DNA of 64,000 nt, taken from an uncultured Lachnospiraceae bacterium (GTDB lineage Bacteria; Bacillota; Clostridia; Lachnospirales; Lachnospiraceae). Positions 18,105 to 27,997 of this stretch are shown in pieces (the stretch's first letter is position 1; every line of letters begins with the position of its first letter). The notes beneath the pieces were generated by a model. The model saw nothing but the letters and a program-made list of their open reading frames with translations. It did no database searches and had not been told where the DNA came from. Location: positions 62,001 to 126,000 of the forward strand of contig CANAPP010000001.1 of the NCBI GenBank assembly GCA_947363565.1, read 5' to 3'. The translations under genes and the position numbers were made by a program.

Positions 18105-21100
18105 TTATGTCTGTGTATTTTTATGGGCCGTGGACAGCATCAGCTTGATCCGGTTAAGCTGGTTTACTTCGCTGGCACCGGGGTCGAAGTCGATTGCCAC
18201 CACATTAGACTCCGGATAACGGCGTCTTAACTCCTTGATGACACCTTTTCCAACGACATGGTTGGGCAGGCAGGCAAAAGGCTGCGTGCACACGATGTTC
18301 GGCGCGCCACTATGTATCAGTTCTAACATCTCCCCGGTCAAAAACCATCCTTCCCCGGTCTGATTGCCGAGAGAGACAATCTCTGCGGCCATTTTCCCAA
18401 GCTTTTCAATCCTTACCGGAGGAGTGAAATGCCGGCTCTTTGCAAACATTTCCGTGGCGGGCTTTCGCATCCACTCTAAAAATCGGATCCCCATATTGCC
18501 AATGACCGCTTTGGATCTGGCAAAACCAAGCTTTTCGGACTTAAAGTTCTGGTTGTAGAAGGAATACAGAAGGAAGTCCAAAAGATCAGGGACAACCGCC
18601 TCCGCACCTTCACTTTCCAACAGCTCCACGAGATAATTGTTGGCAGCGGGAAGGAATTTTACAAGAATCTCCCCGACAATGCCCACCCGGGGCTTTTTGA
18701 CGTCCGTAAGCTCAATATTACGGTCAAAGTCTTCAATGATGTCCTGACAGAGCTTCTTAAATTTTCTTCTGGACGGATAGCCTTCCGACAGAAACTTCTG
18801 GCATAATTTTTTCCATTTCTCATGCATGGCATTGACCGAACCGGGGACCGCCTCGTAAGGACGCATCCGATATACGCATTTCATAAAGATATCCCCAAAG
18901 ATCACACCGTAGATTCCGCGGAGGATCAGGTTCGGTGTCAGCTTGAAGCCAGGATTTTCTTCCAGGCCGCTTAAGTTGACAGAGATTACCGGGATGTTGC
19001 CGTAGCCGGCTTTCTTCAGTGCACGGCGGATAAATCCGATATAGTTGGAAGCCCTGCATCCCCCGCCGGTCTGGCTGATGATCACTGCGATTCTTTCCGT
19101 ACCATATCTTCCCGAGAGGATCGCGTCCATGATCTGTCCGACCACCATAAGAGACGGGTAGCAGGCGTCGTTGTTCACGTATTTGAGCCCCACATCAACC
19201 GCACGCTTATTGTCATTGGGCAGTACTTGCAGATGGTAGCCGGACGCATTGAAAGCCGGTTCCAAAAGCTCAAAATGGATGGGAGACATCTGGGGACAAA
19301 GGATCGTGTAATCCCGGCGCATCTCCTTTGTAAATACAACTTTGTCGATAGAGGCCGGACGGATGTCCCGTTTTTCCTTCCGCTGCTCCCGCACGCGGAT
19401 TGCCGCTAAGAGAGAACGGACGCGGATTCTCGCCGCACCCAGATTGTTGACCTCATCAATCTTTAAGGAAGTATAGATCTTATCGGAATTATTCAAGATC
19501 TCTGCCGCCTGGTCGGTAGTGACGGCATCCAGCCCGCATCCAAAAGAATTAAGCTGGATAAAGTCCAGATTTTCCGTAGTCTTTACATAATTTGCCGCCG
19601 CATAGAGACGGGAATGGTACATCCACTGATCCATCACGTTGATCGGACGCTCTACCGGGTGCAGATGGGAGATGGAATCCTCGGTCAGCACAGCGATATT
19701 GTAGGAGTTGATAAGCTCCGGGATCCCGTGGTTTACCTCCGGGTCGATGTGGTAAGGCCGTCCTGCAAGGACAATCCCCCGATTTCCGGTCTCATTCAGG
19801 AAACGGACAGTCTCCTCGCCTTTCTTTCGCATATCATCCCGGCAGGCATTCAGCTCATCCCATGCGGCGCGGACCGCCGAACTGATCTCCTCGCCGGGGA
19901 TGTCAAAGGGCACGGAAAACTCTTCCACAAGTCTGCGGGTCAGTGTCTCCACATTTGTCAGGGAAAGGAATGGATGGATAAACTCAATCTCTCCATTCAC
20001 AATAGCGTCGATATTATTCTTAATATTTTCCGGGTAGGAGGTGACGATCGGACAGTTGTAGTGATTGTTCGCCTCTGCAAATTCGTTCCGTTCATAAGGA
20101 ATACTGGGATAAAAGATCCGCTTGATCCCTTTATTGATCAGCCATTGTACATGGCCGTGAGCCAGTTTGGCCGGATAGCACTCGGACTCACTGGGGATGG
20201 ACTCTATGCCGAGCTCATAGATCTTCCGCGTGGAAACGGGAGAGAGCAGCACAGAAAATCCAAGATTGTGAAAAAAAGTAAACCAGAACGGGTAGTTCTC
20301 GTACATGTTAAGAACACGGGGGATACCGATCACACCCCGCTTTGCCTCATTTTCCGGAAGGGGCGTATAGCCGAAATACCGCTCTGCCTTGTATGCAAAG
20401 AGATTCGGCAGCTTGTTTTTGGTCTTTTCCTTTCCAAGTCCCCGCTCGCAGCGGTTTCCGGTGATGAATTTCCGGTCTCCGCTGAAATGGTTGATAGTCA
20501 GGCGGCAGTTATTGGTGCAGCCCTGGCATTTCGTCATGGTCGTGGAATATTCTAAAGCCTCAATCTCATCGATGGGAAGCATAGTCGTGCCCTTGCACTG
20601 ACATTCTTCATACCGCTCCCTGGCGATGAGCGCTGCGCCGAAAGCCCCCATGATACCGGCGATATCCGGACGGATCGCCTCGCAGCCGGCAATTTTCTCA
20701 AAGCTTCGCAGCACGGCATTGTTATAAAAAGTGCCGCCCTGTACGACAATATGATCACCCAGCTCTGAGGCATCCGAGACTTTGATCACTTTAAACAGTG
20801 CATTTTTGATGACGGAATAGGCAAGGCCCGCAGAGATATCCGCAACCTCCGCCCCCTCTTTCTGGGCCTGCTTTACCTTGGAATTCATAAACACGGTGCA
20901 GCGGGTCCCAAGGTCGATGGGATTGTGGGCAAACAGCGCCTCGTGGGCAAAGTCTTCCACAGAATAATTGAGAGACTTTGCAAAGGTCTCAATAAAGGAA
21001 CCGCACCCGGAGGAGCAGGCCTCATTAAGCTGCACACTGTCAACCGTCTGATTCTTAATCTTGATACACTTCATATCCTGGCCGCCGATATCCAGGATAC

Positions 21101-22355
21101 AGTCTACATCCGGTGCAAAAAAGGAAGCCGCATAGTAGTGGGAGACAGTCTCTACCTCACCCTCATCCAGGAGAAGCGCTGATTTAATAAGCGCCTCGCC
21201 ATAACCTGTGGAGCAGGAATGCACGATGTCAACCCCGCAAGGAAGCTGGCGGTAGATGTCTTTGACCGCTTTTATGGTCGTACCTAAAGGGTCTCCTTCA
21301 TTGTTGTGGTAGAAAGAGTAGAGAAGTGTCCCGTCCTCCCCCACAAGAGCCGCTTTCGTCGTCGTGGAGCCTGCATCTATCCCTAAGAATGCTTTCCCCT
21401 GATATGTAGCCAGATCCTTCACCGGAACCTGGTGCCGGTCATGGCGCTCCTTGAATGCATGAAACTCTGCTTCGCTTGCAAACAGCGGCTCCATGCGGTC
21501 TACTTCAAACTCCATCTTGATCTTTCCCTCTAAACGGTTTTGCATGTCCCTTAAAGATACATGGAGATCCCGCTTGGAATTGAGGGCAGACCCGATGGCA
21601 GCAAACAGATGAGAATGATTGGGCGCAATGGTGTGCTCATCGTCAAGCTTAAGCGTGCGGATGAAAGCCTCCTTAAGTTCCGACAGGAAATGGAGCGGCC
21701 CCCCGAGAAACGCCACATGTCCCCGGATCGGCTTGCCGCAGGCAAGGCCGCTGATGGTCTGGTTGACCACTGCCTGGAAGATCGAAGCCGCCAGATCTTC
21801 CTTCGACGCCCCCTCGTTGATGAGCGGCTGGATATCGGACTTTGCAAATACCCCGCATCTTGCGGCGATCGAATAGAGCGCGTGGTAATTTTTCGCATAC
21901 CCATTAAGACCGGAGGCATCCGTCTGCAGAAGAGACGCCATCTGGTCAATAAAGGAGCCGGTCCCTCCGGCGCACACGCCGTTCATCCGCTGCTCCACAT
22001 TGCCCCCTTCAAAATAAATGATCTTGGCATCCTCCCCCCCCAGCTCGATAGCGACATCGGTCTGGGGCGCATAGTCCTGCAGGGCCGTAGAGACCGCGAT
22101 CACTTCCTGGACAAACGGAACCTTAAGATGTCCGGCCAAAGACAGTCCGCCCGAGCCTGTAATGACCGGGGAGGCATAGATTCCCCCCAGCTTATAGATG
22201 GCACGCCCCAAAAGGTCTGACAGTGTTTCCTGTATGTCAGCAAAATGTCTTTCATAATCAGAGAAAACAACGTCGTTATTCTCGTCCAAAATGGCAATTT
22301 TTACAGTCGTAGAACCGATATCGATGCCTAATGTGTAATTTTCTTTCCTTGCCAT
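18105..22355 (-). CDS. Giant acyl-CoA dehydratase activase-like protein (two BadF/BadG ATPase domains + DUF2229)
   Basis: A 1416-aa protein of the BadF/BadG/BcrA/HgdC family. These ASKHA ATPases hold a [4Fe-4S] cluster and inject low-potential electrons into 2-hydroxyacyl-CoA dehydratases or related enzymes. Two ATPase modules are visible. One starts at the N-terminus ([30 protein letters not shown]). The second starts near residue 330 ([29 protein letters not shown]). A Cys-rich linker ([19 protein letters not shown]) and a DUF2229-type C-terminal half ([36 protein letters not shown]) follow. ATG 22355 has AAAGGAGTG upstream; a start 27 bp further out lacks one. It stands alone with its own promoter and terminator, and no dehydratase subunits adjoin it, so its partner is unknown. 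Confidence 0.88.
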   Translation of the reverse strand: MARKENYTLGIDIGSTTVKIAILDENNDVVFSDYERHFADIQETLSDLLGRAIYKLGGIYASPVITGSGGLSLAGHLKVPFVQEVIAVSTALQDYAPQTDVAIELGGEDAKIIYFEGGNVEQRMNGVCAGGTGSFIDQMASLLQTDASGLNGYAKNYHALYSIAARCGVFAKSDIQPLINEGASKEDLAASIFQAVVNQTISGLACGKPIRGHVAFLGGPLHFLSELKEAFIRTLKLDDEHTIAPNHSHLFAAIGSALNSKRDLHVSLRDMQNRLEGKIKMEFEVDRMEPLFASEAEFHAFKERHDRHQVPVKDLATYQGKAFLGIDAGSTTTKAALVGEDGTLLYSFYHNNEGDPLGTTIKAVKDIYRQLPCGVDIVHSCSTGYGEALIKSALLLDEGEVETVSHYYAASFFAPDVDCILDIGGQDMKCIKIKNQTVDSVQLNEACSSGCGSFIETFAKSLNYSVEDFAHEALFAHNPIDLGTRCTVFMNSKVKQAQKEGAEVADISAGLAYSVIKNALFKVIKVSDASELGDHIVVQGGTFYNNAVLRSFEKIAGCEAIRPDIAGIMGAFGAALIARERYEECQCKGTTMLPIDEIEALEYSTTMTKCQGCTNNCRLTINHFSGDRKFITGNRCERGLGKEKTKNKLPNLFAYKAERYFGYTPLPENEAKRGVIGIPRVLNMYENYPFWFTFFHNLGFSVLLSPVSTRKIYELGIESIPSESECYPAKLAHGHVQWLINKGIKRIFYPSIPYERNEFAEANNHYNCPIVTSYPENIKNNIDAIVNGEIEFIHPFLSLTNVETLTRRLVEEFSVPFDIPGEEISSAVRAAWDELNACRDDMRKKGEETVRFLNETGNRGIVLAGRPYHIDPEVNHGIPELINSYNIAVLTEDSISHLHPVERPINVMDQWMYHSRLYAAANYVKTTENLDFIQLNSFGCGLDAVTTDQAAEILNNSDKIYTSLKIDEVNNLGAARIRVRSLLAAIRVREQRKEKRDIRPASIDKVVFTKEMRRDYTILCPQMSPIHFELLEPAFNASGYHLQVLPNDNKRAVDVGLKYVNNDACYPSLMVVGQIMDAILSGRYGTERIAVIISQTGGGCRASNYIGFIRRALKKAGYGNIPVISVNLSGLEENPGFKLTPNLILRGIYGVIFGDIFMKCVYRMRPYEAVPGSVNAMHEKWKKLCQKFLSEGYPSRRKFKKLCQDIIEDFDRNIELTDVKKPRVGIVGEILVKFLPAANNYLVELLESEGAEAVVPDLLDFLLYSFYNQNFKSEKLGFARSKAVIGNMGIRFLEWMRKPATEMFAKSRHFTPPVRIEKLGKMAAEIVSLGNQTGEGWFLTGEMLELIHSGAPNIVCTQPFACLPNHVVGKGVIKELRRRYPESNVVAIDFDPGASEVNQLNRIKLMLSTAHKNTQT

Positions 22356-22410
22356 GAAATAACACTCCTTTAATCTATACAATGTATGTGTGTTTTCCTA
22401 TTAAATGTAT

Positions 22411-22461
22411 TTTTTGACTTTACAGCCGGTAACATTATACGACAAAATTTTTGACTTTACA
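22411..22461 (-). promoter_or_regulatory. Pair of 14-bp direct repeats flanking the activase -10 (candidate operator)
   Basis: TTTTTGACTTTACA occurs at 22411-22424 and again at 22448-22461, 37 bp apart start to start. On the minus strand the copies read TGTAAAGTCAAAAA: one overlaps the -35 and the other lies just past the -10. This spacing suits a dimeric regulator controlling the activase. Confidence 0.55.
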
Positions 22462-22462
22462 A
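22434..22462 (-). promoter_or_regulatory. Promoter of the activase gene
   Basis: On the minus strand TTGTAA (22457-22462) and a perfect TATAAT (22434-22439) are 17 bp apart, giving a leader of about 70 nt. Confidence 0.7.
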
Positions 22463-22514
22463 TTAATAAAATGTGATAAGAAAATAAAAAACATATTAAA
22501 CTTAGCTGGTAGAA

Positions 22515-22543
22515 TTGACAAACATACGGTAAACAGGTAATAT
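22515..22543 (+). promoter_or_regulatory. Promoter of the rhomboid-like gene
   Basis: Consensus TTGACA (22515-22520), a 17-bp spacer and TAATAT (22538-22543), followed by a short leader with AAGGAG at 22589-22594. Confidence 0.75.
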
Positions 22544-22602
22544 GAGTACAATGTATTTTTTTCAGAACAGTTAAATTTTGACAGTTTTAAGGAGTAAATT
22601 TT

Positions 22603-23475
22603 ATGGATTGGATAAGTAAATTAGAACGCAAATACGGCAGATACGCGATACCGAACCTGATGACGTACATTATCATCCTGTACGGGGCAGGCTTTGTGCT
22701 GAATATTATAAATCCGTATTTTTACGGGCAATATTTAAGTCTCGACGCGGCAGCGCTCCTTCGCGGCCAGATCTGGCGGATCGTCACCTTTATCATCGAC
22801 CCGCCGTCGAGCAGTATCATCTGGATCATCTTTGCATTGTCTCTCTATTATTTTATCGGGCGGCAGCTTGAGATGACGTGGGGAGCGTTCCGCTTCAACC
22901 TTTACTTTTTTTCAGGGATGCTTTTCCATGTGGCCGCGGCTCTTCTGGTCTATCTGCTTACCGGGATGTCCTTCCAGCTTGGGACACACTATCTCAACAT
23001 GTCCCTGTTTTTTGTGTATGCAGCACTGTTCCCGGATATGCAGTTTTACTTGTATATGATCATCCCGGTGAAAGTAAAGTGGTTAGCGCTTTTAGACGGA
23101 TTGTATTTTGTGTGGGCGGTGATCCAGGCCTTCCTTCCGGCTTACGGCGGAGATTCGGTGTATGGCATTGCTTTTAAGGCCAATGCGCTGGCGGCAGTGG
23201 TCTCCATACTTAATTTCCTGATCTTTTTCCTTGGTTCCAGGAATATGAAGCCCTATACACCAGGACAGATCAAACGCAAGCACGAGTTTAAAAAGAATGT
23301 CAGACAGGCAAAGCGCCAGGTGAACGTATATGCAGGCGGTGCAAAGCACAGATGCGCTGTGTGCGGGCGCACCGAGCTTGACAACCCGGATCTGGAATTC
23401 AGGTATTGTTCAAAATGCAACGGTAATTATGAATACTGCCAGGATCATCTCTTTACCCATACCCATGTGAAGTGA
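22603..23475 (+). CDS. Rhomboid-like membrane protein lacking the catalytic dyad, with C-terminal zinc-ribbon-like tail
   Basis: 290-aa integral membrane protein with about six hydrophobic segments (residues 15-215) and a rhomboid-like layout: an LRGQIWRIVTF loop and WGAFRFNLYFFSG after the second helix. The GxSG serine motif expected in TM4 is replaced by LNMSLF, and no His is visible in the last helix. It is therefore probably a pseudoprotease, unless the fold differs. After a basic linker (QIKRKHEFKKNVRQAKRQ) the C-terminus has CAVCGRTE...CSKCNGNYEYCQDH, a likely zinc-binding module with Cys/His pairs. Its function is unknown. It has its own promoter and terminator. Confidence 0.7.
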   Translation: MDWISKLERKYGRYAIPNLMTYIIILYGAGFVLNIINPYFYGQYLSLDAAALLRGQIWRIVTFIIDPPSSSIIWIIFALSLYYFIGRQLEMTWGAFRFNLYFFSGMLFHVAAALLVYLLTGMSFQLGTHYLNMSLFFVYAALFPDMQFYLYMIIPVKVKWLALLDGLYFVWAVIQAFLPAYGGDSVYGIAFKANALAAVVSILNFLIFFLGSRNMKPYTPGQIKRKHEFKKNVRQAKRQVNVYAGGAKHRCAVCGRTELDNPDLEFRYCSKCNGNYEYCQDHLFTHTHVK

Positions 23476-23493
23476 TGTCTGAGGCATAAGAGC

Positions 23494-23530
23494 GGAGCAG
23501 CCGCGGCTGCTCCAAATTTTTGTCAATTTT
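23494..23530 (+). terminator. Intrinsic terminator after the rhomboid-like gene
   Basis: GGAGCAGC (23494-23501) pairs perfectly with GCTGCTCC (23506-23513) around a CGCG loop, followed by AAATTTTTG and a further T-run. Confidence 0.85.
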
Positions 23531-23557
23531 TTTGTGCAGTCTGCCTTGGAAAAGTGA

Positions 23558-23586
23558 TTGAAAGAAAAGCGATTTCGAAGTAAAGT
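23558..23586 (+). promoter_or_regulatory. Possible promoter of pyk
   Basis: TTGAAA (23558-23563) and TAAAGT (23581-23586) with a 17-bp spacer. Neither box is strong, but a promoter is required between the upstream terminator and pyk. Confidence 0.4.
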
Positions 23587-23630
23587 ATTACATAGGAGTT
23601 TGTATAAATGAAGGAGTGTGGTCAGAAAAA

Positions 23631-25067
23631 ATGAAAAAAACAAAAATTGTATGTACGATGGGACCGGGAACCAATGATCCGGAGGTGGTAAGAAAGCTTG
23701 TGAAAGGCGGCATGGATATTGCCAGATTCAACTTCTCTCACGGAACACACGAAGAGCAGAAGGTGCGCATGGATATGATCAAGAAGCTGCGCGAAGAAGA
23801 GAAGGTGCCGGTTGCAATTCTCTTGGACACCAAAGGACCTGAGATTCGTACAGGTGTGTTAAAGGAAGGAAAGAAAGTTACTCTTGAGACCGGCGGGATC
23901 TTCACCCTGTCAACGAAAGAGATAGAAGGAGACAATACAAAGGTATCCATTACTTATCCGGGACTGATCGACGATGTGCAGCTTGGAAGTACGATCCTTA
24001 TTGACGACGGTCTCATTGGCCTGGAAGTCAAGGAAAAGACGGAGAGCGAGCTTGTCTGCAAGATTACCAACGGCGGCGAGCTGGGAGAGAGAAAGGGCGT
24101 CAACGTGCCCAACGTCCCGGTAAGGCTTCCGGCGATCACGGAAAAAGACAGAGAGGATATCAAGTTCGGAGTAGAGCAGGAAATCGATTTTATCGCGGCT
24201 TCCTTTGTGCGCAACGCAGAATGTATCCTGGAGATCAAGGCATATTTAAGAGAGCTTAAGGCTCCGTACATTCCGATCATCGCAAAGATTGAAAATGCAG
24301 AAGGTATCCAGAACATCGATGAGATCATCCGCTGTGCAGACGGCATTATGGTTGCCAGAGGTGACTTAGGTGTTGAGATTCCTGCCGAGGAGGTGCCGTA
24401 TCTCCAAAAGGTGCTGATCCAGAAGTGTAACGATAACTTCAAGCCGGTGATCACCGCGACCCAGATGTTAGACTCGATGATCCGCAACCCCCGTCCGACG
24501 AGAGCGGAGGTGACAGACGTCGCCAATGCTGTCTATGACGGTACGGACGCCGTGATGCTCTCCGGCGAGACGGCTAACGGCAAATACCCGGTGGAGGCGC
24601 TCCAGATGATGGTGCACATCGTGGAGAGTACCGAGGAGCACTTAGACTACGAGACACTTCTCCGTCAGTCAGAAGCCCACCGTATGAAGAGCGCATCAAG
24701 TGCTTTAGGGTTTGCCACCGTATCCACAGCGATGAATCTGAAGGCGAAGTGCATCATCGCTCCGTCCATGTCAGGAGCTACTGCCAGAGTAGTGTCCAAG
24801 TTCAAACCGCAGACGGAGATCATCGGTGTCAGCCCGGACTCCGCTTCTTTAAGAAGGATGCAGATCTATTGGGGTGTGCGCCCGATGAAATCCATCGAAG
24901 TCCATACGACAGAGGATATCTGCAGCAGTGCCATCGAGCTTGTGTGCGCAAAGCAGATTGCAGAGACCGGCGATGTCGTTATCCTGACTGCAGGAATCCC
25001 ATCCCCGGTAGTAGGCGGGCGTCAGGCAGGCGTCAGCAATATGATGCGGATTGCGATCGTAGATTAA
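23631..25067 (+). CDS. pyk: Pyruvate kinase
   Basis: Final glycolytic enzyme (phosphoenolpyruvate + ADP to pyruvate + ATP). The 478-aa protein has KTKIVCTMGPGT, ARFNFSHG, the LLDTKGPEIRTG loop with the barrel-B insertion, IIAKIENAEGI (catalytic Lys/Glu), ARGDLGVEIP and MLSGETANGKYP. ATG 23631 gives the family N-terminus MKKTKIV and lies 12 nt after AAGGAGTG; GTG 23616 overlaps that site. It lacks the phosphohistidine-domain extension found on some Firmicute pyruvate kinases. Monocistronic, between two terminators. Confidence 0.96.
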   Translation: MKKTKIVCTMGPGTNDPEVVRKLVKGGMDIARFNFSHGTHEEQKVRMDMIKKLREEEKVPVAILLDTKGPEIRTGVLKEGKKVTLETGGIFTLSTKEIEGDNTKVSITYPGLIDDVQLGSTILIDDGLIGLEVKEKTESELVCKITNGGELGERKGVNVPNVPVRLPAITEKDREDIKFGVEQEIDFIAASFVRNAECILEIKAYLRELKAPYIPIIAKIENAEGIQNIDEIIRCADGIMVARGDLGVEIPAEEVPYLQKVLIQKCNDNFKPVITATQMLDSMIRNPRPTRAEVTDVANAVYDGTDAVMLSGETANGKYPVEALQMMVHIVESTEEHLDYETLLRQSEAHRMKSASSALGFATVSTAMNLKAKCIIAPSMSGATARVVSKFKPQTEIIGVSPDSASLRRMQIYWGVRPMKSIEVHTTEDICSSAIELVCAKQIAETGDVVILTAGIPSPVVGGRQAGVSNMMRIAIVD

Positions 25068-25107
25068 GCCGATCAACCTGTACATAAAAACAACGCAGAT
25101 ATAGGAA

Positions 25108-25159
25108 AACAAAACACCTATGCAGAGATCAGACGGATTTTCTGCATAGGTGTTTTGTT
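25108..25159. terminator. Bidirectional terminator after pyk
   Basis: A perfect 19-bp inverted repeat, with arms 25108-25126 and 25141-25159 and a 14-nt loop. The arms themselves carry the A-tract (AACAAAACACC) and T-tract (GGTGTTTTGTT), so it can work in both directions. Confidence 0.85.
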
Positions 25160-25191
25160 GACATTTTTCGACAAAAACTTCCGCTGGCCTC

Positions 25192-25220
25192 TTGACAGGA
25201 AAGGCGATATATTATATAGT
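25192..25220 (+). promoter_or_regulatory. Promoter of the TrmB-like regulator / lysA unit
   Basis: Consensus TTGACA (25192-25197), a 17-bp spacer and TATAGT (25215-25220), about 50 bp before the regulator start. Confidence 0.75.
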
Positions 25221-25272
25221 GTTCCAGAAAAGAACTACTATTTCTGTACATACATAACGGAGAAGACGAGAC

Positions 25273-26010
25273 ATGGAAAGCAATGCATTTACCGGAAGAC
25301 TCACGGAATTCGGCCTTACCCGCCAGGAGGCGGGCATATACGAGTGCCTGCTCTGCGAGGGGAAGATCACCGGCTACGAGGTGGCGAAGCTTCTTGGCAT
25401 ATCAAGGTCCAACGCCTACGGCTCCCTGGCCAGCATGACGGAAAAAGGCGCCGCTTATCTGGTGGAGGAGGGGACGACGAAAAAGTATATCCCGGTTCCT
25501 CTGGAGGAATTCTGCAAAAACTGTATCCGCAGGCTCGAGGAGACGAAGAGCTGGCTTTCAGCCAATAAGCCGTCGGAAAAGTCACACGCGGAAGGGTATG
25601 TGACGATCGAGGGGACAAAGAATATCCTGGATATGGTGCGCAATCTTCTTGCCAGGGTGGAGAAGAGAGTGTATATTACCTGCACGAGGAATTATCTGCT
25701 GCTGTTTTTAAATGAGATCGAACTGCTGATCCGGGCAGGCAAGAAGGTGGTCATCATTACCGACCAGGCCGTGCGCAATATCAATGCCAAGATCTATATC
25801 GGCGGCCCCCGGGAGATGGAGATCGGCATCATCACGGATTCGAAGTATGTCATGACCGGAGAGTACGGCGAGGGCAGTATGAACACCTGTCTTTACTCGG
25901 GGCAGAAGAACTTCGTGGAGCTTTATAAGCGGATGCTCTCCAATGAGATCAAGCTTCTGGCGATCCAGGAGGAGAGGGAGGACTGGCAGTTCCAGATCGA
26001 GAGGATTTAG
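25273..26010 (+). CDS. TrmB-family transcriptional regulator
   Basis: 245-aa predicted DNA-binding regulator. Residues 1-75 form a winged helix-turn-helix of the TrmB type (FGLTRQEAGIYECLL, GYEVAKLLGISRSNAYGSL). A coiled-coil-like helix follows, then a C-terminal sensor domain with a phospholipase-D-like layout (IEGTKNILDMVRNLL, RVYITCTRNY, KKVVIITDQ) as in other TrmB proteins that bind sugars or small ligands. It lies 32 bp upstream of lysA in the same direction, so it may regulate lysine or diaminopimelate supply, but the ligand cannot be read from the sequence. Confidence 0.82.
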   Translation: MESNAFTGRLTEFGLTRQEAGIYECLLCEGKITGYEVAKLLGISRSNAYGSLASMTEKGAAYLVEEGTTKKYIPVPLEEFCKNCIRRLEETKSWLSANKPSEKSHAEGYVTIEGTKNILDMVRNLLARVEKRVYITCTRNYLLLFLNEIELLIRAGKKVVIITDQAVRNINAKIYIGGPREMEIGIITDSKYVMTGEYGEGSMNTCLYSGQKNFVELYKRMLSNEIKLLAIQEEREDWQFQIERI

Positions 26011-26042
26011 ACAAATATATGGATAGAGGAGATGTAACGGAC

Positions 26043-27314
26043 ATGAAAAAAGTACCATTTGTGACAAAAGAAAAGTTAGAGGAGATTACCGCAGAGTATC
26101 CGACGCCTTTCCACCTCTACGATGAGAAGGGCATCCGCCGCAATATGGAGGCGCTTAAGGATGCGTTTGCGTGGAATAAGGGATATAAAGAATATTTTGC
26201 CGTAAAGGCGACGCCAAACCCGTTCCTTATCGATATCCTGCGGGAATACGGATGCGGGTGCGACTGCTCTTCCTACACGGAGCTGATGCTTTCAGAAGCC
26301 ATCGGGGCAGGCGGCGAGGACATCATGTTCTCCTCCAACGATACACCGGCGGAGGAGTTCAGGTACGCGGACAGGCTGGGCGCGATCATCAACCTTGACG
26401 ATATCACCCATATTGATTTCCTGGAAGAGACCATCGGCCACATTCCGGAAACCATAAGCTGCCGTTATAATCCGGGCGGCCTGTTTAAGATCAGTAACGA
26501 TATCATGGACAATCCCGGGGATTCCAAATACGGCATGACCACAGAACAGCTTTTTGAAGCCTTTAAGATCCTTAAGGAGAAGGGGGCGAAGGAGTTCGGG
26601 ATCCATGCATTTCTCGCCAGCAATACGGTGACCAATGAGTATTATCCGATGCTTGCGAAAGTGCTTTTCGAGGTGGCGGTGAAGCTTCAGAAGGAGACGG
26701 GGGTGCACATCAGGTTCATCAACCTCTCGGGCGGCATCGGGATCCCCTACAATCCGGACCAGGAGCCGAACGATATCCGGGTGATCGGCGACGGCGTGCG
26801 CAGAGTGTACGAGGAAGTGCTCGTGCCGGCAGGGATGGGCGATGTGGCGATCTATACGGAGCTTGGCCGGTTTATGATGGGGCCATACGGGTGCCTGGTG
26901 ACGAAGGCCATCCACGAAAAACATACGCATAAGGAGTATATCGGTGTAGATGCCTGCGCGGTGAACCTGATGCGGCCGGCCATGTACGGGGCTTACCACC
27001 ACATTACTGTTATGGGGAAAGAGAATGCGCCCCACAATCACAAATATGACGTTACCGGTTCCCTCTGTGAGAATAATGACAAATTCGCCATCGACCGGAT
27101 GCTGCCAAAGATTTCCATGGGTGATCTTCTGGTCATCCATGATACCGGCGCCCACGGGTTTGCCATGGGCTATAACTACAATGGGAAGCTTAAGTCTGCG
27201 GAGCTTCTGCTGAAGGAGGATGGCCAGGTTAAGCTTATCCGGAGGGCCGAGACGCCGGCAGATTATTTTATCACATTTGACTGTTTTCAAATCGGGAAAA
27301 AGCTGTTAAAATAA
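26043..27314 (+). CDS. lysA: Diaminopimelate decarboxylase
   Basis: PLP enzyme that converts meso-diaminopimelate to lysine. The 423-aa protein is of the alanine-racemase-fold, group IV decarboxylase family: Lys55 in YFAVKATPNP is the PLP lysine, NLSGGIGIPYNPDQ is the phosphate-binding Gly-rich loop, and GSLCENNDKFAIDR carries the conserved C-E pair for substrate binding. ATG 26043 follows GAGGAG; an in-frame ATG at 26019 overlaps that site. It belongs to the anaerobe-type LysA subgroup, with a somewhat divergent N-terminus. Its neighbour is the TrmB-like regulator, with no other lysine genes. Confidence 0.88.
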   Translation: MKKVPFVTKEKLEEITAEYPTPFHLYDEKGIRRNMEALKDAFAWNKGYKEYFAVKATPNPFLIDILREYGCGCDCSSYTELMLSEAIGAGGEDIMFSSNDTPAEEFRYADRLGAIINLDDITHIDFLEETIGHIPETISCRYNPGGLFKISNDIMDNPGDSKYGMTTEQLFEAFKILKEKGAKEFGIHAFLASNTVTNEYYPMLAKVLFEVAVKLQKETGVHIRFINLSGGIGIPYNPDQEPNDIRVIGDGVRRVYEEVLVPAGMGDVAIYTELGRFMMGPYGCLVTKAIHEKHTHKEYIGVDACAVNLMRPAMYGAYHHITVMGKENAPHNHKYDVTGSLCENNDKFAIDRMLPKISMGDLLVIHDTGAHGFAMGYNYNGKLKSAELLLKEDGQVKLIRRAETPADYFITFDCFQIGKKLLK

Positions 27315-27350
27315 AGGGGACAAACTATAGGTGATTTAGGAGGAACTGTT

Positions 27351-27986
27351 ATGAAAGCAATACGGAAAAGAAATGTCTCATTAGCGATGGCGGCCATGAT
27401 GGCTCTTATGCTTTTTACCGGCTGCGGCATGAAGCCTGACGATGCGAAGGCGTATGTGCAGGCGACGCTCGACGCGGGGTACAAGGCAGACTTCGGTGAG
27501 TACGCGAAGATTACGGACTCATCCGAGGAAGAGGCACAGAAGCTTTTTGACAACAACATTGACACCGTGACGAATTCCCTTGGATTTAGTGCGCTTGGCG
27601 CGACTGAGGAAACGACGGAGAAGTACCGTGAGCTGCTCAAGGAGATTTTTAGCAAGGTGAAATATACGGTTGGCGAAGCGAAAGAGACAGACGGCGGCTT
27701 TGAGGTGGAAGTAAAGGCTGAGCCGATGGAGATTTTCAGTGGGATGCAGGACGAGCTTGTCGCAAAGCTCCAGAAGAAGGTGGAAAAGGCCGATGTGGAG
27801 GAAGACGAGATTAACCAGCTTGCCATCGATATGCTTTACGAGCTGCTGAGCGAGAAGCTTTCGGAAGTTACCTACGGCGAGGCACAGTCTGTGACCGTGC
27901 ATGTCACGAAGGATTCCAACAATGTATGGAATATTACCGAGAGCGACCTTCAGGCAGTAGATGCAGCTTTATTTACAATTAACTAA
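27351..27986 (+). CDS. Hypothetical lipoprotein (DUF5105-like)
   Basis: 211-aa lipoprotein. A positively charged N-terminus (KAIRKRN), a hydrophobic stretch and the lipobox LFTGC place Cys25 as the lipidated residue. The mature part is mostly helical, acidic and free of further Cys, and resembles small Clostridial lipoproteins of the DUF5105 type. The function is unknown. It follows lysA by 36 bp with a strong TAGGAGG and ends before a strong terminator. Confidence 0.75.
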   Translation: MKAIRKRNVSLAMAAMMALMLFTGCGMKPDDAKAYVQATLDAGYKADFGEYAKITDSSEEEAQKLFDNNIDTVTNSLGFSALGATEETTEKYRELLKEIFSKVKYTVGEAKETDGGFEVEVKAEPMEIFSGMQDELVAKLQKKVEKADVEEDEINQLAIDMLYELLSEKLSEVTYGEAQSVTVHVTKDSNNVWNITESDLQAVDAALFTIN

Positions 27987-27997
27987 AGAAGAAAGAT

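Noticed and set aside
19614-20555. A 313-aa plus-strand frame opposite the activase gene
   Set aside because: It is antisense to clearly conserved activase domains, has no family motifs, and shows only codon-complement patterns.
22383-22602. Repeated TTGACT on the plus strand as tandem promoters for the rhomboid-like gene
   Set aside because: Their -10 partners are poorly spaced or weak, a much better TTGACA-17-TAATAT lies at 22515-22543, and the repeats fit better as an operator for the minus-strand gene.
26292-27290. A 332-aa minus-strand frame opposite lysA
   Set aside because: It mirrors lysA codon structure (His/Arg/Pro-rich), lacks a promoter or ribosome binding site, and overlaps a well-supported gene.
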